From the NCBI GenBank assembly GCA_004554455.1, contig SFMG01000014.1, positions 1-44,833 of the forward strand: DNA of 44,833 nucleotides, read 5' to 3'. Origin of the DNA: Bacteroidales bacterium. Its GTDB lineage: Bacteria; Bacteroidota; Bacteroidia; Bacteroidales; UBA932. The notes under the pieces are model-generated. The model had not been told where the DNA came from. It searched no databases and saw only the letters and a program-made list of their open reading frames with translations. The translations under genes were made by a program, and so were the position numbers. Of this stretch, positions 8,539-16,043 are shown in pieces; within the stretch, counting starts at the first letter, position 1; each line of letters opens with the position of its first letter.

Positions 8539-9159
8539 ATGGAGAAGCTTTATATCATAGGGCGGGACGAGTGCCCGCGCGAACTGATTGTCCACGGGGG
8601 CGAGACGCTGAACCTGAGCTTCATAGTCCTCCCTGGGGTCAGCTGCAAACTAGACCTGGACCTGGATATCTGCGGTCCGGATGCGGACGTTTCCCTTTCG
8701 GGGCTTTATGTCTGCCCGGCTGACGAGAGAGTGGAGTTCAACATAGTCCTGAAGCATACGGCGGGAGGCAGTGTCAGCCGCCAGCTCTTCAAGGGCCTTG
8801 TCGGGGGAACGGCCCGCAGCTCATTCAACGGCCTGGTTGTGGTGGCTCAGGATGCCCAGCACACAGAGGCCAGCCAGTCCAACCACAACCTGCTTCTGAG
8901 CGAGGGTGCCGAGGCGCTTACCAGTCCACGGCTGGAGATTTATGCGGATGACGTGAAGTGCTCCCACGGCGCGACCATTGGCCGCCTCAACGAGGACGAG
9001 CAGTTCTATATGCGCAGCAGGGGCATATCCCTGCGTGAGGCGAAGCTGCTCCAGATGATGGCCTTTGCCTCTCCTGTGCTCGAAAATGTGAATCCGGAAA
9101 GCCGCCGTGAGGAGATACGGAGCATAGTCGAGAGCGCAATCCGGACTATGATAGACTGA
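8539..9159 (+). CDS. sufD: Short SufD homologue (core domain only)
   Basis: A 206-residue SufD, the third subunit of the SufBCD scaffold. The C-terminal signature is unmistakable: LEIYADDVKCSHGAT near residues 134-148, with the conserved His of the cluster-assembly site, followed by FYMRSRGISLREA. SufD is normally 400 residues or more; here the N-terminal helical domain is missing and only the beta-helical core and C-terminal helices remain. The DNA upstream is occupied by sufC ending 2 nt before, so no longer start is possible. It is not frameshifted: the reading frame is clean and the C-terminus is normal. Confidence 0.92.
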   Translation: MEKLYIIGRDECPRELIVHGGETLNLSFIVLPGVSCKLDLDLDICGPDADVSLSGLYVCPADERVEFNIVLKHTAGGSVSRQLFKGLVGGTARSSFNGLVVVAQDAQHTEASQSNHNLLLSEGAEALTSPRLEIYADDVKCSHGATIGRLNEDEQFYMRSRGISLREAKLLQMMAFASPVLENVNPESRREEIRSIVESAIRTMID

Positions 9160-9171
9160 TTTTCTTCAATT

Positions 9172-9207
9172 TTCACAAATTCTGTCCGAAATTTTTGAAT
9201 TTGTGAA
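9172..9207 (+). terminator. A/T-rich 11-bp inverted repeat after sufD
   Basis: TTCACAAATTC at 9172-9182 pairs exactly with GAATTTGTGAA at 9197-9207 around a 14-nt loop, followed by T-rich sequence. It is a plausible weak terminator for the suf transcript, but the perfect symmetry also fits an operator. Confidence 0.5.
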
Positions 9208-9226
9208 TTTTGAATTTTTGCCTTTG

Positions 9227-9234
9227 CATATTTG
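9227..9234 (+). promoter_or_regulatory. Probable -7 box CATATTTG for the comM-like gene
   Basis: One mismatch from TAnnTTTG. The predicted start site would fall inside the hairpin GTCGTCG/CGACGAC (9234-9240 with 9248-9254), which ends 4 nt before the ATG at 9259. Confidence 0.5.
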
Positions 9235-9258
9235 TCGTCGCACCAAACGACGACTTTT

Positions 9259-10794
9259 ATGTTGACTGAAGTATTCAGCGCCCGATGCGAGGGCATAGAT
9301 GCCTCCCTTGTCACGGTGGAGGTGGATGTGATACAGGGGATAGGAGTGCATCTGGTAGGATTGGCCGATGCCGCGGTCAGGGAGAGTCTGCTGCGCATAA
9401 TGACCTCGCTCCAGAGTCTCGGCTATCATATCCCCGGGCGCAAGATAGTGATAAATCTGGCACCGGCCGACGCCCCGAAGAAGGGCTCGGTCTATGACCT
9501 GCCCATAGCCACGGGCATACTGGCGGCTTCGGGCCAGGTGGAACTGCCGCTGCTTCCCGAATTCATACTTATGGGAGAGCTGGGACTGGACGGCTCTGTC
9601 AGGGCTGTCCCGGGGGTGCTGCCCACGGTGGAAATGGCGATACGCAGCGGGAGACGGGGCTGCATAGTCCCGGCCGAATCCGCCCGGGAGGCGGTGGAGC
9701 TGGACGGAATCGAACTCTACGGAATCAGCAATATCAATCAGGCCCTGGACATCTTGTCCGGCGAGCTGGACTGCAGTTCTCTGCTGGCAGGGCGCGATTG
9801 CGGGAATGTGCCGCACAAGGGCCTCCCCGCCATCGATTTCTCGGAAATAATAGGCCAGGAGGGCGCGAAGAGAGGGCTCGAGGTGGCGGCCGCCGGCGGT
9901 CATAATGTGATAATGATAGGACCCCCGGGTTCTGGAAAGAGCTCTCTGGCCAATGCCCTGGCCGGCATACTCCCTCCTATGAGTGTGCAGGAGGCCATAC
10001 AGACCAGCAAGATCTATTCGGTGGCAGGGAAGACCAGGGGAGAGGGTCTGATCTGGAACCGCCCTTTCCGGGCACCCCATCTGAGCGCCTCCATCCCGGC
10101 AATGGTGGGAGGGGGCACGGATGTTCTCATCCCCGGAGAGATCAGTCTTGCACATAACGGCGTGCTCTTCCTGGACGAATTGGGAGAGGCGCCGAAACGT
10201 CTGGTGGAGACCCTCAGGGCCCCTCTGGAAGAAAGGCAGGTGACCATTTCCCGCCTCAGGAGCAAGGTCAGCTATCCGGCTTCCTTTATGTTTGTGGCGG
10301 CGTCGAATCCCTGCCCCTGCGGCTATTACGGGGTGGGAGACCGCTGCTGCTGCACACCCTCCCGCCGTGCCGGCTATATCTCCAAACTTTCCGGGCCTCT
10401 GATGGACAGGATAGACATCCAGCTGAGGCTGGCTCCCGTTCCGCCTTCCTCTATTGCCGCGAAGGGGAAGGGCGAATCCAGTTCGGCCATTGCTGAGAGG
10501 GTGAGTGCGGCCAGGCGCATACAGCAGGAGCGTTTCGCAGGGGAGAACATCAGTACCAATGCCCAGATGAACAACCGCATGGTCAGGGAGTATTGTCCTC
10601 TGGACACGGAGTCCGCCGCGGCGCTGACACGGCTTGTGGACAAGCTCGGCTTCTCTATGAGGGCATATTTCCGCATAATCAAGGTGGCCCGCACCATAGC
10701 GGACCTCGAGGGGAGGAAAACCATAGGCATGGAGCAGCTGATGGAGGCCGCCTCCTACCGTTTCCTGGACAGGGAGAAAGCCTTGGAATATTGA
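9259..10794 (+). CDS. comM: ComM/YifB-family AAA+ ATPase (magnesium chelatase-like)
   Basis: About 511 residues. The family includes ComM, a hexameric helicase that promotes branch migration when incoming DNA is integrated during natural transformation. The N-terminal ribosomal-S5-like domain starts MLTEVFSARCEGIDA and has GIGVHLVGLADAAVRES; Walker A GPPGSGKSS lies near 221-229; Walker B is GVLFLDELGE; the Mg-chelatase C-terminal domain follows, with a Cys-rich insertion (NPCPCGYYGVGDRCCC) typical of the family. I chose the ATG at 9259 because it matches the usual N-terminus; an in-frame TTG at 9232 would add residues from the predicted 5' UTR. Other competence genes are not visible here. Confidence 0.93.
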   Translation: MLTEVFSARCEGIDASLVTVEVDVIQGIGVHLVGLADAAVRESLLRIMTSLQSLGYHIPGRKIVINLAPADAPKKGSVYDLPIATGILAASGQVELPLLPEFILMGELGLDGSVRAVPGVLPTVEMAIRSGRRGCIVPAESAREAVELDGIELYGISNINQALDILSGELDCSSLLAGRDCGNVPHKGLPAIDFSEIIGQEGAKRGLEVAAAGGHNVIMIGPPGSGKSSLANALAGILPPMSVQEAIQTSKIYSVAGKTRGEGLIWNRPFRAPHLSASIPAMVGGGTDVLIPGEISLAHNGVLFLDELGEAPKRLVETLRAPLEERQVTISRLRSKVSYPASFMFVAASNPCPCGYYGVGDRCCCTPSRRAGYISKLSGPLMDRIDIQLRLAPVPPSSIAAKGKGESSSAIAERVSAARRIQQERFAGENISTNAQMNNRMVREYCPLDTESAAALTRLVDKLGFSMRAYFRIIKVARTIADLEGRKTIGMEQLMEAASYRFLDREKALEY

Positions 10795-10819
10795 GTAATC
10801 TTCAAAACCAATCATTAAG

Positions 10820-11989
10820 ATGGCTGCAACAATCGACAAACTGAGAAGTTTCACCGCGCTGGTCTGCCTGCTTGCCCTGGCGGCCGGCTGCGACAGCCGC
10901 GAGCTGGATCTCCGCGGGGAGGAGTCCGGAAAGGAGATCGAAGAGAGGGAGGACATAGACTCCCATATATGGATGTCCGCTTATGTTTATCCGGAGGGCT
11001 GTGCCTGGCAGCTGGACACCTGTTCCGTGGACAGGGGACACCCGGCCCTGCTCTGTGACGGGGAGATGCTCGTGCTCCTGGAGGACAGGGATTCCTGGAC
11101 TTCAGCCATTGTGGCTGGAGGGCATATCTTCGACCTGCTTTACGATTCCGGCAGGAGCCTGTTGCGCTGTGACGGGGAGCTGTGCCTGGATTGGGAGGGC
11201 GAGGAGCTGGTCTGGGACATTGCCATCTCCGGACGCTCGCTCTATTGCCTCTGTACCGCCAGGGACGGCAGTTCGCTCTGTCTGCGCAAGGATGGGAAAC
11301 TGTTGCGCAGCTATGAGGGCTGCTGGCCGGAATCGGGCTTCTACGAGGACCTGGGCCGGCTCTGTTTCGACGTCGGCGGCAGTCGCGTGGGTACGGTGTG
11401 GGACGGAGGGGAGAGACTGCTCGACAGGGACGCCTTTTCGGATATGGACAGTATGAGGGCCCACACTATGGGCGGCGAGCTGTGGCTTCTGGCGGAATTC
11501 ATCTACAAGGGCTGGCAATATTCGGCGGTGGGGGACGTGGACAGTCCTCCTCTGAAAGCCGTAATGGAACCCTATCGCTACATAGGTCTGCTTTACGGGG
11601 GACGCAAGGTCCTGGTGGAGAGGGAAAACCCATCCGGGCATTACGAGATTCTCGCGGACGGGGAACTGCTGCTGGAAAGCGAAGTGGCCTTTACCCGCCT
11701 GGCCTCCTGCTGCGACGGAATGTCTGTGAGGGCACTGGGTCGTATGGCTGACGGCCGCTGGGCTCTGATGGGGGATGCGGGTACGGAGCCGCTGCCGGAG
11801 GGTCTGCGCCCTTCTCCCGGTCTGGATATGGCCTTCCGCTATGGCAGACTCATATTCCCTGTCGTGCTGCAGGATGGGGTGGCCGGTCTGTGGGATGATG
11901 GCAAGACAATGAGTCTCGGGCTGAACGGAAGGGTCGAGCAGCTCGTCATAGGAAGGGGTTCGTCGGGAAAGTATCTGCTATCTCACTGA
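10820..11989 (+). CDS. Unknown lipoprotein with repeated DG motifs
   Basis: A 389-residue protein of unknown function. The N-terminus is a lipoprotein signal with lipobox LAAGC (Cys24), so it should be anchored in the periplasm or outer membrane. Short motifs of the form CDGE-x-L or WDGG recur near residues 78, 116, 156, 193, 278 and 357, separated by about 35-85 residues and predicted strand-rich, which suggests a small beta-propeller or related repeat fold. The protein has many acidic residues and about 14 Cys. It starts 25 nt after comM and its last 12 nt overlap the 3' end of the convergent tsaE. I do not recognise a named family. Confidence 0.75.
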   Translation: MAATIDKLRSFTALVCLLALAAGCDSRELDLRGEESGKEIEEREDIDSHIWMSAYVYPEGCAWQLDTCSVDRGHPALLCDGEMLVLLEDRDSWTSAIVAGGHIFDLLYDSGRSLLRCDGELCLDWEGEELVWDIAISGRSLYCLCTARDGSSLCLRKDGKLLRSYEGCWPESGFYEDLGRLCFDVGGSRVGTVWDGGERLLDRDAFSDMDSMRAHTMGGELWLLAEFIYKGWQYSAVGDVDSPPLKAVMEPYRYIGLLYGGRKVLVERENPSGHYEILADGELLLESEVAFTRLASCCDGMSVRALGRMADGRWALMGDAGTEPLPEGLRPSPGLDMAFRYGRLIFPVVLQDGVAGLWDDGKTMSLGLNGRVEQLVIGRGSSGKYLLSH

Positions 11990-12397
11990 GAATTCGATGG
12001 TCCTGCTTCCGTCGGAATTGACTTTTATGCTTACGTCGAGGGTTTCTTCGGGCAGCAGTTCTTCGATGTTCTCAGGCCATTCCATAATGCAGAGGCAGCC
12101 GCTGTAGAAATAGTCGTCCAGTCCGAGGTCCATGGCTTCGGAGAGTCGGCTGATGCGATAGAAGTCGAAGTGGTACATCGGTTCTCCCGCTGCGGTGAGA
12201 TACTCGTTGATTATGGTGAAGGTGGGCGAGCATACGGCGTCCCTGACGCCCAGGCAGCGGGTGATTGCCGTGGTGAAGGTGGTCTTGCCCGCACCCATAG
12301 GGGCCCGGAGGGCTATGAGACGTCTGTCTCCTATGGCAGCCAGGAATTCGGCGGCCACGCGGTCTATATCGCTCAGTTTTTCTATTTTCAGTTGCAT
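11978..12397 (-). CDS. tsaE: TsaE, tRNA threonylcarbamoyladenosine biosynthesis ATPase
   Basis: A 139-residue P-loop protein of the TsaBDE complex that forms t6A at position 37 of ANN-decoding tRNAs in the cytoplasm. Walker A MGAGKTT is at 34-40, followed by the family motifs SPTFTIINEY and YHFDFYRI, and the conserved MEWPEN near the end. Length is normal. It is the last gene of a minus-strand unit, 6 nt after the two-membrane protein, and its 3' end overlaps the convergent lipoprotein gene by 12 nt. Confidence 0.96.
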   Translation of the reverse strand: MQLKIEKLSDIDRVAAEFLAAIGDRRLIALRAPMGAGKTTFTTAITRCLGVRDAVCSPTFTIINEYLTAAGEPMYHFDFYRISRLSEAMDLGLDDYFYSGCLCIMEWPENIEELLPEETLDVSIKVNSDGSRTIEFSVR

Positions 12398-12403
12398 CGT
12401 TTT

Positions 12404-13651
12404 CTAGATATGCAGGCGTATTCCCAGTTCGAGGCCCAGCATAAGCGGCTGGCGGGTGCGTATGTTGCTGACCTCTCCTGCGGTGAACCAGTAGTTGAGG
12501 CTTGGGTCTATGTAGAAGCCGACCTTCTTTGCCGCAATGAATTCCACTCCCATGCCTATCCCGGCTGAGAACTGCCAGTTGCTGCCTTCCGGACTGTAGC
12601 TCTTGCTCTTGTCCATCTGGTAACGGTTGCTCAGACAGTAGTTCGCGCTGCCGGAGGCATAGGCGTAGAAGTCGATGAAGTCCTTGCGTATGATATCGAC
12701 ATAGAGATTCAGCGGTATGCCTATGTAGTGCTGGCTGTTGCGTATGTTGGTGTAGCCTGTCTGGCTTATTATGGCCCCTTCGGCGTCCAGCTCGTTGAAC
12801 TGGCCGGAAAAACTGCGGGTAAGGTAGGACCAGCTGACCCCGGTGCCTATGGAGAAGCGCTTGCTCACGTCGAAGCGCAGCCCTATTCCCGCTGCCACCG
12901 GAATGGCGTAACGGGATTCTCCAGTCTCTTCTATGGTGGTGGCCTGAGGCACTGCCGGCCTCTTCAGCATGTTGCTGCCGGCGGCCTTGGCGGTATTGCT
13001 GTTGCTCAGGGCATCTGCGTATGCCGAGAGAACCACTCCACGTTTTTCTTTCCGGCTTCCCTGCAGTTCTTCGCCCCTTTCGTCGAAGTCCGCGCTCTCG
13101 TACTTCCTTATCCAGTTTTCAGCCGTGTTTTCTTCCCTCACTGCCGTTTCTTCCCTCACTGCCGTTTCATCTGCCACGGCTGTTTCTTCCGTTCCTGCTG
13201 CCGGGGCTGTCTCTTCCTTCCCGGCCGTTCCGGCTGCCGTGTCACCGGCGGTACTTTTCTCCACAACGCTCTCTCCGGCCGTTTCAGTGACGTCCTCTCC
13301 GTCAGCCTCTGAAACGCTCTCTCCGAAGACCTGGCTGATGGAAAGCGGCTTCATGTTCCCGGTCTCGGGAGCAAGAGGAGTTTCCATGAGCTGTGAGAGG
13401 CCGGAATCCTGCGACGGGATTATGTCCACGGGGTTCTGCACCACAGGGCGGGTGCTGAAGAAGACGGTAAGGGCCACGGCTGCAGCCACGGCGCCCGTTG
13501 CGGAAGCTATTTTCCACCAGATTGCCGCCGGCCTGGCTTTTGCCGGGGCCGGAAGCCTGCTCTCGATGCCCTGCCAAAGACCCTCGGGAACGTCCTCCTG
13601 GGCATTCTCAAGCATCGAGCGTATTTCGAGATCGAATCTGTTATCTTCCAT
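12404..13651 (-). CDS. Candidate dual-membrane-spanning anti-sigma factor (N-terminal cytosolic, C-terminal beta-barrel)
   Basis: A 415-residue protein read in three parts. Residues 1-42 are short, polar and cytosolic-like (MEDNRFDLEIRSML), resembling small sigma-binding tails. Residues 44-66 form one membrane helix. Residues 70-240 are disordered and rich in Glu, Ala and Thr, with an 18-bp tandem repeat, long enough to cross the periplasm. Residues about 245-415 look like an eight-strand outer-membrane barrel (alternating strands, PLMLGLELGIRLHI end). It directly overlaps the ECF sigma gene by 11 nt. From memory, Bacteroides has dual-membrane anti-sigma factors (Dma) with this architecture and position; assignment here is inference. 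The ATG at 13651 is chosen because longer versions would overlap the sigma gene by more than 130 nt. Confidence 0.72.
   Translation of the reverse strand: MEDNRFDLEIRSMLENAQEDVPEGLWQGIESRLPAPAKARPAAIWWKIASATGAVAAAVALTVFFSTRPVVQNPVDIIPSQDSGLSQLMETPLAPETGNMKPLSISQVFGESVSEADGEDVTETAGESVVEKSTAGDTAAGTAGKEETAPAAGTEETAVADETAVREETAVREENTAENWIRKYESADFDERGEELQGSRKEKRGVVLSAYADALSNSNTAKAAGSNMLKRPAVPQATTIEETGESRYAIPVAAGIGLRFDVSKRFSIGTGVSWSYLTRSFSGQFNELDAEGAIISQTGYTNIRNSQHYIGIPLNLYVDIIRKDFIDFYAYASGSANYCLSNRYQMDKSKSYSPEGSNWQFSAGIGMGVEFIAAKKVGFYIDPSLNYWFTAGEVSNIRTRQPLMLGLELGIRLHI
13133..13168 (-). repeat. 18-bp direct tandem repeat in the disordered linker
   Basis: TTCCCTCACTGCCGTTTC (plus-strand reading) occurs twice exactly, at 13133-13150 and 13151-13168. 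On the coding strand it gives repeated E-E-T-A-V-R units. Changes in copy number would lengthen or shorten the periplasmic linker in frame. Confidence 0.88.
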
Positions 13652-14246
13652 TGTTCTTTTCTTCCAATCGTTTGCGCAGCCAGGTCCTGGCCCTGCTGAA
13701 CTGTGTCCGGGATGTGGTCTCCGAGATTCCCAGCTGTTCGGAAATGTCCTTGTGGGAGTATCCCTCGACCGCATACATATTGAATACGGCCCTGAATCCC
13801 GGCGGCAGTTCCATTACCAGGGACATCAGCTCCCGGTAGCTTATCTCTTCCATCTGCCCGGGTTCACTGCTGCTCAGTTTCCTGGCTTCGCTGATGTCTT
13901 CGCTCATCCTGAGCACATCGTTTTTGCGCAGGTACATCAGGCAGGTAGTCACGAAAACCCTTCTAGCCCAACCCTCGAACGAGCCTTCGTTCTTGAAGTT
14001 TCCCATTTTCGAGAAGAGGGTCACGAAACCGTCCTGAAGCAGGTCTTCAGCGAGTTCGCGGCTGCCGGCATAACGCATGCACAAAGCCATCATCTTGGGC
14101 GCAAGCAGGTCATAGAGACTTTTTTGCGCCTTGCGATCCCCCTTTTTGCAGGATTCGAGCAGTTCGTATGAATATCCGTCGTTCAAATTGCCTTGCCCTG
14201 GGGTCTCGACCCGGAGAAGATGCGTGCAGCCGTCAAAACGTTGCAT
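13641..14246 (-). CDS. ECF (sigma-70 family) RNA polymerase sigma factor
   Basis: A 201-residue ECF-type sigma factor. Region 2 lies at about 30-95 (AGSRELAEDLLQDGFVTLF, the core-binding and -10 recognition part) and region 4 at about 140-195 with the helix-turn-helix GYSHKDISEQLGISETTSRT. There is no region 1.1 or 3. The ATG at 14246 sits about 32 nt from a TAnnTTTG box on the same strand, which supports this start; a TTG 66 nt further in is the only close alternative. It is the first gene of the unit sigma, two-membrane protein, tsaE. The downstream partner probably controls its activity. Target promoters are unknown. Confidence 0.92.
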   Translation of the reverse strand: MQRFDGCTHLLRVETPGQGNLNDGYSYELLESCKKGDRKAQKSLYDLLAPKMMALCMRYAGSRELAEDLLQDGFVTLFSKMGNFKNEGSFEGWARRVFVTTCLMYLRKNDVLRMSEDISEARKLSSSEPGQMEEISYRELMSLVMELPPGFRAVFNMYAVEGYSHKDISEQLGISETTSRTQFSRARTWLRKRLEEKNNGR

Positions 14247-14277
14247 GCGTCCCCGGGAGCGGCCCCGTCAGCGTTGA

Positions 14278-14285
14278 CAAAGATA
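14278..14285 (-). promoter_or_regulatory. -7 box TATCTTTG for the ECF sigma operon
   Basis: Minus-strand match to TAnnTTTG, giving a 5' UTR of about 25 nt before the ATG at 14246. It lies back to back with the plus-strand box at 14301. Confidence 0.65.
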
Positions 14286-14300
14286 ATCAAAAAAAATGCG

Positions 14301-14308
14301 TACTTTTG
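14301..14308 (+). promoter_or_regulatory. -7 box TACTTTTG for the TPR operon
   Basis: Match to TAnnTTTG ending 7 nt before the ATG at 14316, so the mRNA would be nearly or fully leaderless. This box also argues against the longer upstream reading frame from 14193. Confidence 0.65.
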
Positions 14309-14315
14309 TGTGAAT

Positions 14316-16043
14316 ATGCTTCACAGGATTTTAAGATATATATTGTCTGCGGTACTTTTCTTTGCCGCATCGGCTGCAGCCCCGGCGCAGAATGCCGGAG
14401 CCGTCCCGTCGCCCAGGGTGCTTGAGAACGCCGTCCTGATCGGTGTCGATCTCTTCAACAACGGGGAGTATCGGCAGTCGGCCGACTTTTTCCGCAGTTT
14501 GCTGAGGAAGGCGCCGGACAACGATGCCGCCTGGTTCTATCTGGGTATGAGCAGCATATATGTGCAGGACAATGAGACCGCCGAACTGGCGCTCGGGAAA
14601 GCGGCTGCACTGGATCCGTCCAACTATTGGTACCGTTACCGCCTGGGCCAGTTCTACGCCGCCACAGACCGTCCGGAGCTCACGGGGGAGATATACGAGT
14701 CTTTGCTGCGCGATTTCCCGAAGAAAAGCGAACTCTACTACAGTCTGGTGGACATATACATATCCCAGGGAGACTACGAGAAAGCCCTCGGCATGCTGGA
14801 CAGTCTGGAGGCCGTGTCGGGAAAGTCCGACCCTACTGTGGTCACGCGCTACCAGCTGCTGCTGCAGTTGCGCAGGCCGGAGGAGGCGCACGACTGCCTG
14901 CTCGCCTACAGCCGGGAATATGCCTCGCCCCAGGTGCTTTCGATGCTGGGCGACTACGAAATGTCCCTGTACCGCGACAGCAGCGCCCTGGCCTTCTATG
15001 ACGAGGCCCTTTCCCTGGACGGCGACTGCGCGCAGGCGCTTTTGGGCAAGGCCGAGACCTACCGTATGACGGCGCGGTTCAGTGAATATTTTCCTGCCAT
15101 AACGGAGTTCATGTCCCGCGAGACCGTGTTGCCACGCGGCAAGGCAGAGTATCTGAAGGCGCTCACAAGCCGTCTGGACGGCAAGTTTTTCCGCGTTTAC
15201 GGCAAGGAGCTGGACGCTATGTACGATGCGGCCCTGTCAACCCACAGACGGGACAGTTCGGTGAATGTGGCGGTGGGATTGTATTACCTTGCCACGGAGA
15301 GGACCGCCCTGGCTGACAGCTGCTTCCGCCGCAATGCGCTCAACTTTCCGGATGATTTCGACATAAGGGGCAACTATTGTTCCTTCCTGTTTTTCTGCAA
15401 GCGCTGGGAGGACCTGAAAGAGGAGGCGGAACGCTGCATAAAGCAGTTTCCGGATCGTCTGGACTTCTACGACTACAAGTCCGGAGCCTGCTATTGGCTC
15501 AGGGACTGGGAGGGGCTTCAGGCAACTTACGACAGTGTGATAGCCCACAAGGCCGCCACGGATGAGGACCGGGTGTCCGCCTACACCGGCAAGGGAGATG
15601 CCTACCACGCTGCCGGGGAGGACGGGAAGGCCTTCAAATGCTATGAAAAGGCCCTGGCCATAGACCCGGATTACCTGCCGGCGCTGAACAACTACGCCTA
15701 TTTCCTCAGTGTCGAAGGACGCAAGCTGCGCAAGGCGTTGGCAATGAGTGCCAGGACAGTGGCCGCAGAGCCGGACAACCCGACCTATCTGGACACCTAC
15801 GGCTGGATACTCCATCTCCAGGGCCGAGACAGTGAGGCCAAGAGCCATTTCAAGCACGCAATGCTCTATGGAGCGAAGGAGAGCGTCGTGTCTATGGACC
15901 ATTATGCCGAGGTGCTGTACTCCCTCGGAGAGTATGACCTGGCATTTATGTACTGGGACCAGATTCTCCAGAAAGACTGGAAGCAGGACATACCGGACCT
16001 GGAGGAGAGGGTTGCCAGAAGGCGCGAAGCAAACGGAAGATGA
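14316..16043 (+). CDS. Secreted tetratricopeptide-repeat protein
   Basis: A 575-residue exported TPR protein. Residues 1-24 form a signal peptide (MLHRILRYILSAVLFFAASA, cut near APAQ). Most of the rest is helical TPR repeats; clear units include DNDAAWFYLGMSSIYVQ, YYSLVDIYISQGDYEKALGM and DYLPALNNYAYFLSVEG. Such proteins are scaffolds for protein contacts in the periplasm; the partner is unknown. The start at 14316 is chosen because it gives a signal peptide and follows the promoter. It overlaps the EnvC-like gene by 4 nt (ATGA), so the two are translationally coupled and may act together in envelope maintenance. Confidence 0.88.
   Translation: MLHRILRYILSAVLFFAASAAAPAQNAGAVPSPRVLENAVLIGVDLFNNGEYRQSADFFRSLLRKAPDNDAAWFYLGMSSIYVQDNETAELALGKAAALDPSNYWYRYRLGQFYAATDRPELTGEIYESLLRDFPKKSELYYSLVDIYISQGDYEKALGMLDSLEAVSGKSDPTVVTRYQLLLQLRRPEEAHDCLLAYSREYASPQVLSMLGDYEMSLYRDSSALAFYDEALSLDGDCAQALLGKAETYRMTARFSEYFPAITEFMSRETVLPRGKAEYLKALTSRLDGKFFRVYGKELDAMYDAALSTHRRDSSVNVAVGLYYLATERTALADSCFRRNALNFPDDFDIRGNYCSFLFFCKRWEDLKEEAERCIKQFPDRLDFYDYKSGACYWLRDWEGLQATYDSVIAHKAATDEDRVSAYTGKGDAYHAAGEDGKAFKCYEKALAIDPDYLPALNNYAYFLSVEGRKLRKALAMSARTVAAEPDNPTYLDTYGWILHLQGRDSEAKSHFKHAMLYGAKESVVSMDHYAEVLYSLGEYDLAFMYWDQILQKDWKQDIPDLEERVARRREANGR

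Noticed and set aside
13133..13168. Possible CRISPR-like repeat
   Set aside because: Two adjacent 18-bp copies without spacers inside a coding frame; a simple in-frame tandem repeat.
13652..13774. Upstream extension of the two-membrane protein
   Set aside because: It overlaps the sigma factor C-terminus by more than 130 nt and encodes an unlikely Pro/Arg/Ser-rich segment.
14193..14315. Upstream extension of the TPR protein
   Set aside because: It would cover both divergent promoter boxes and the sigma start codon, and it would bury the signal peptide.
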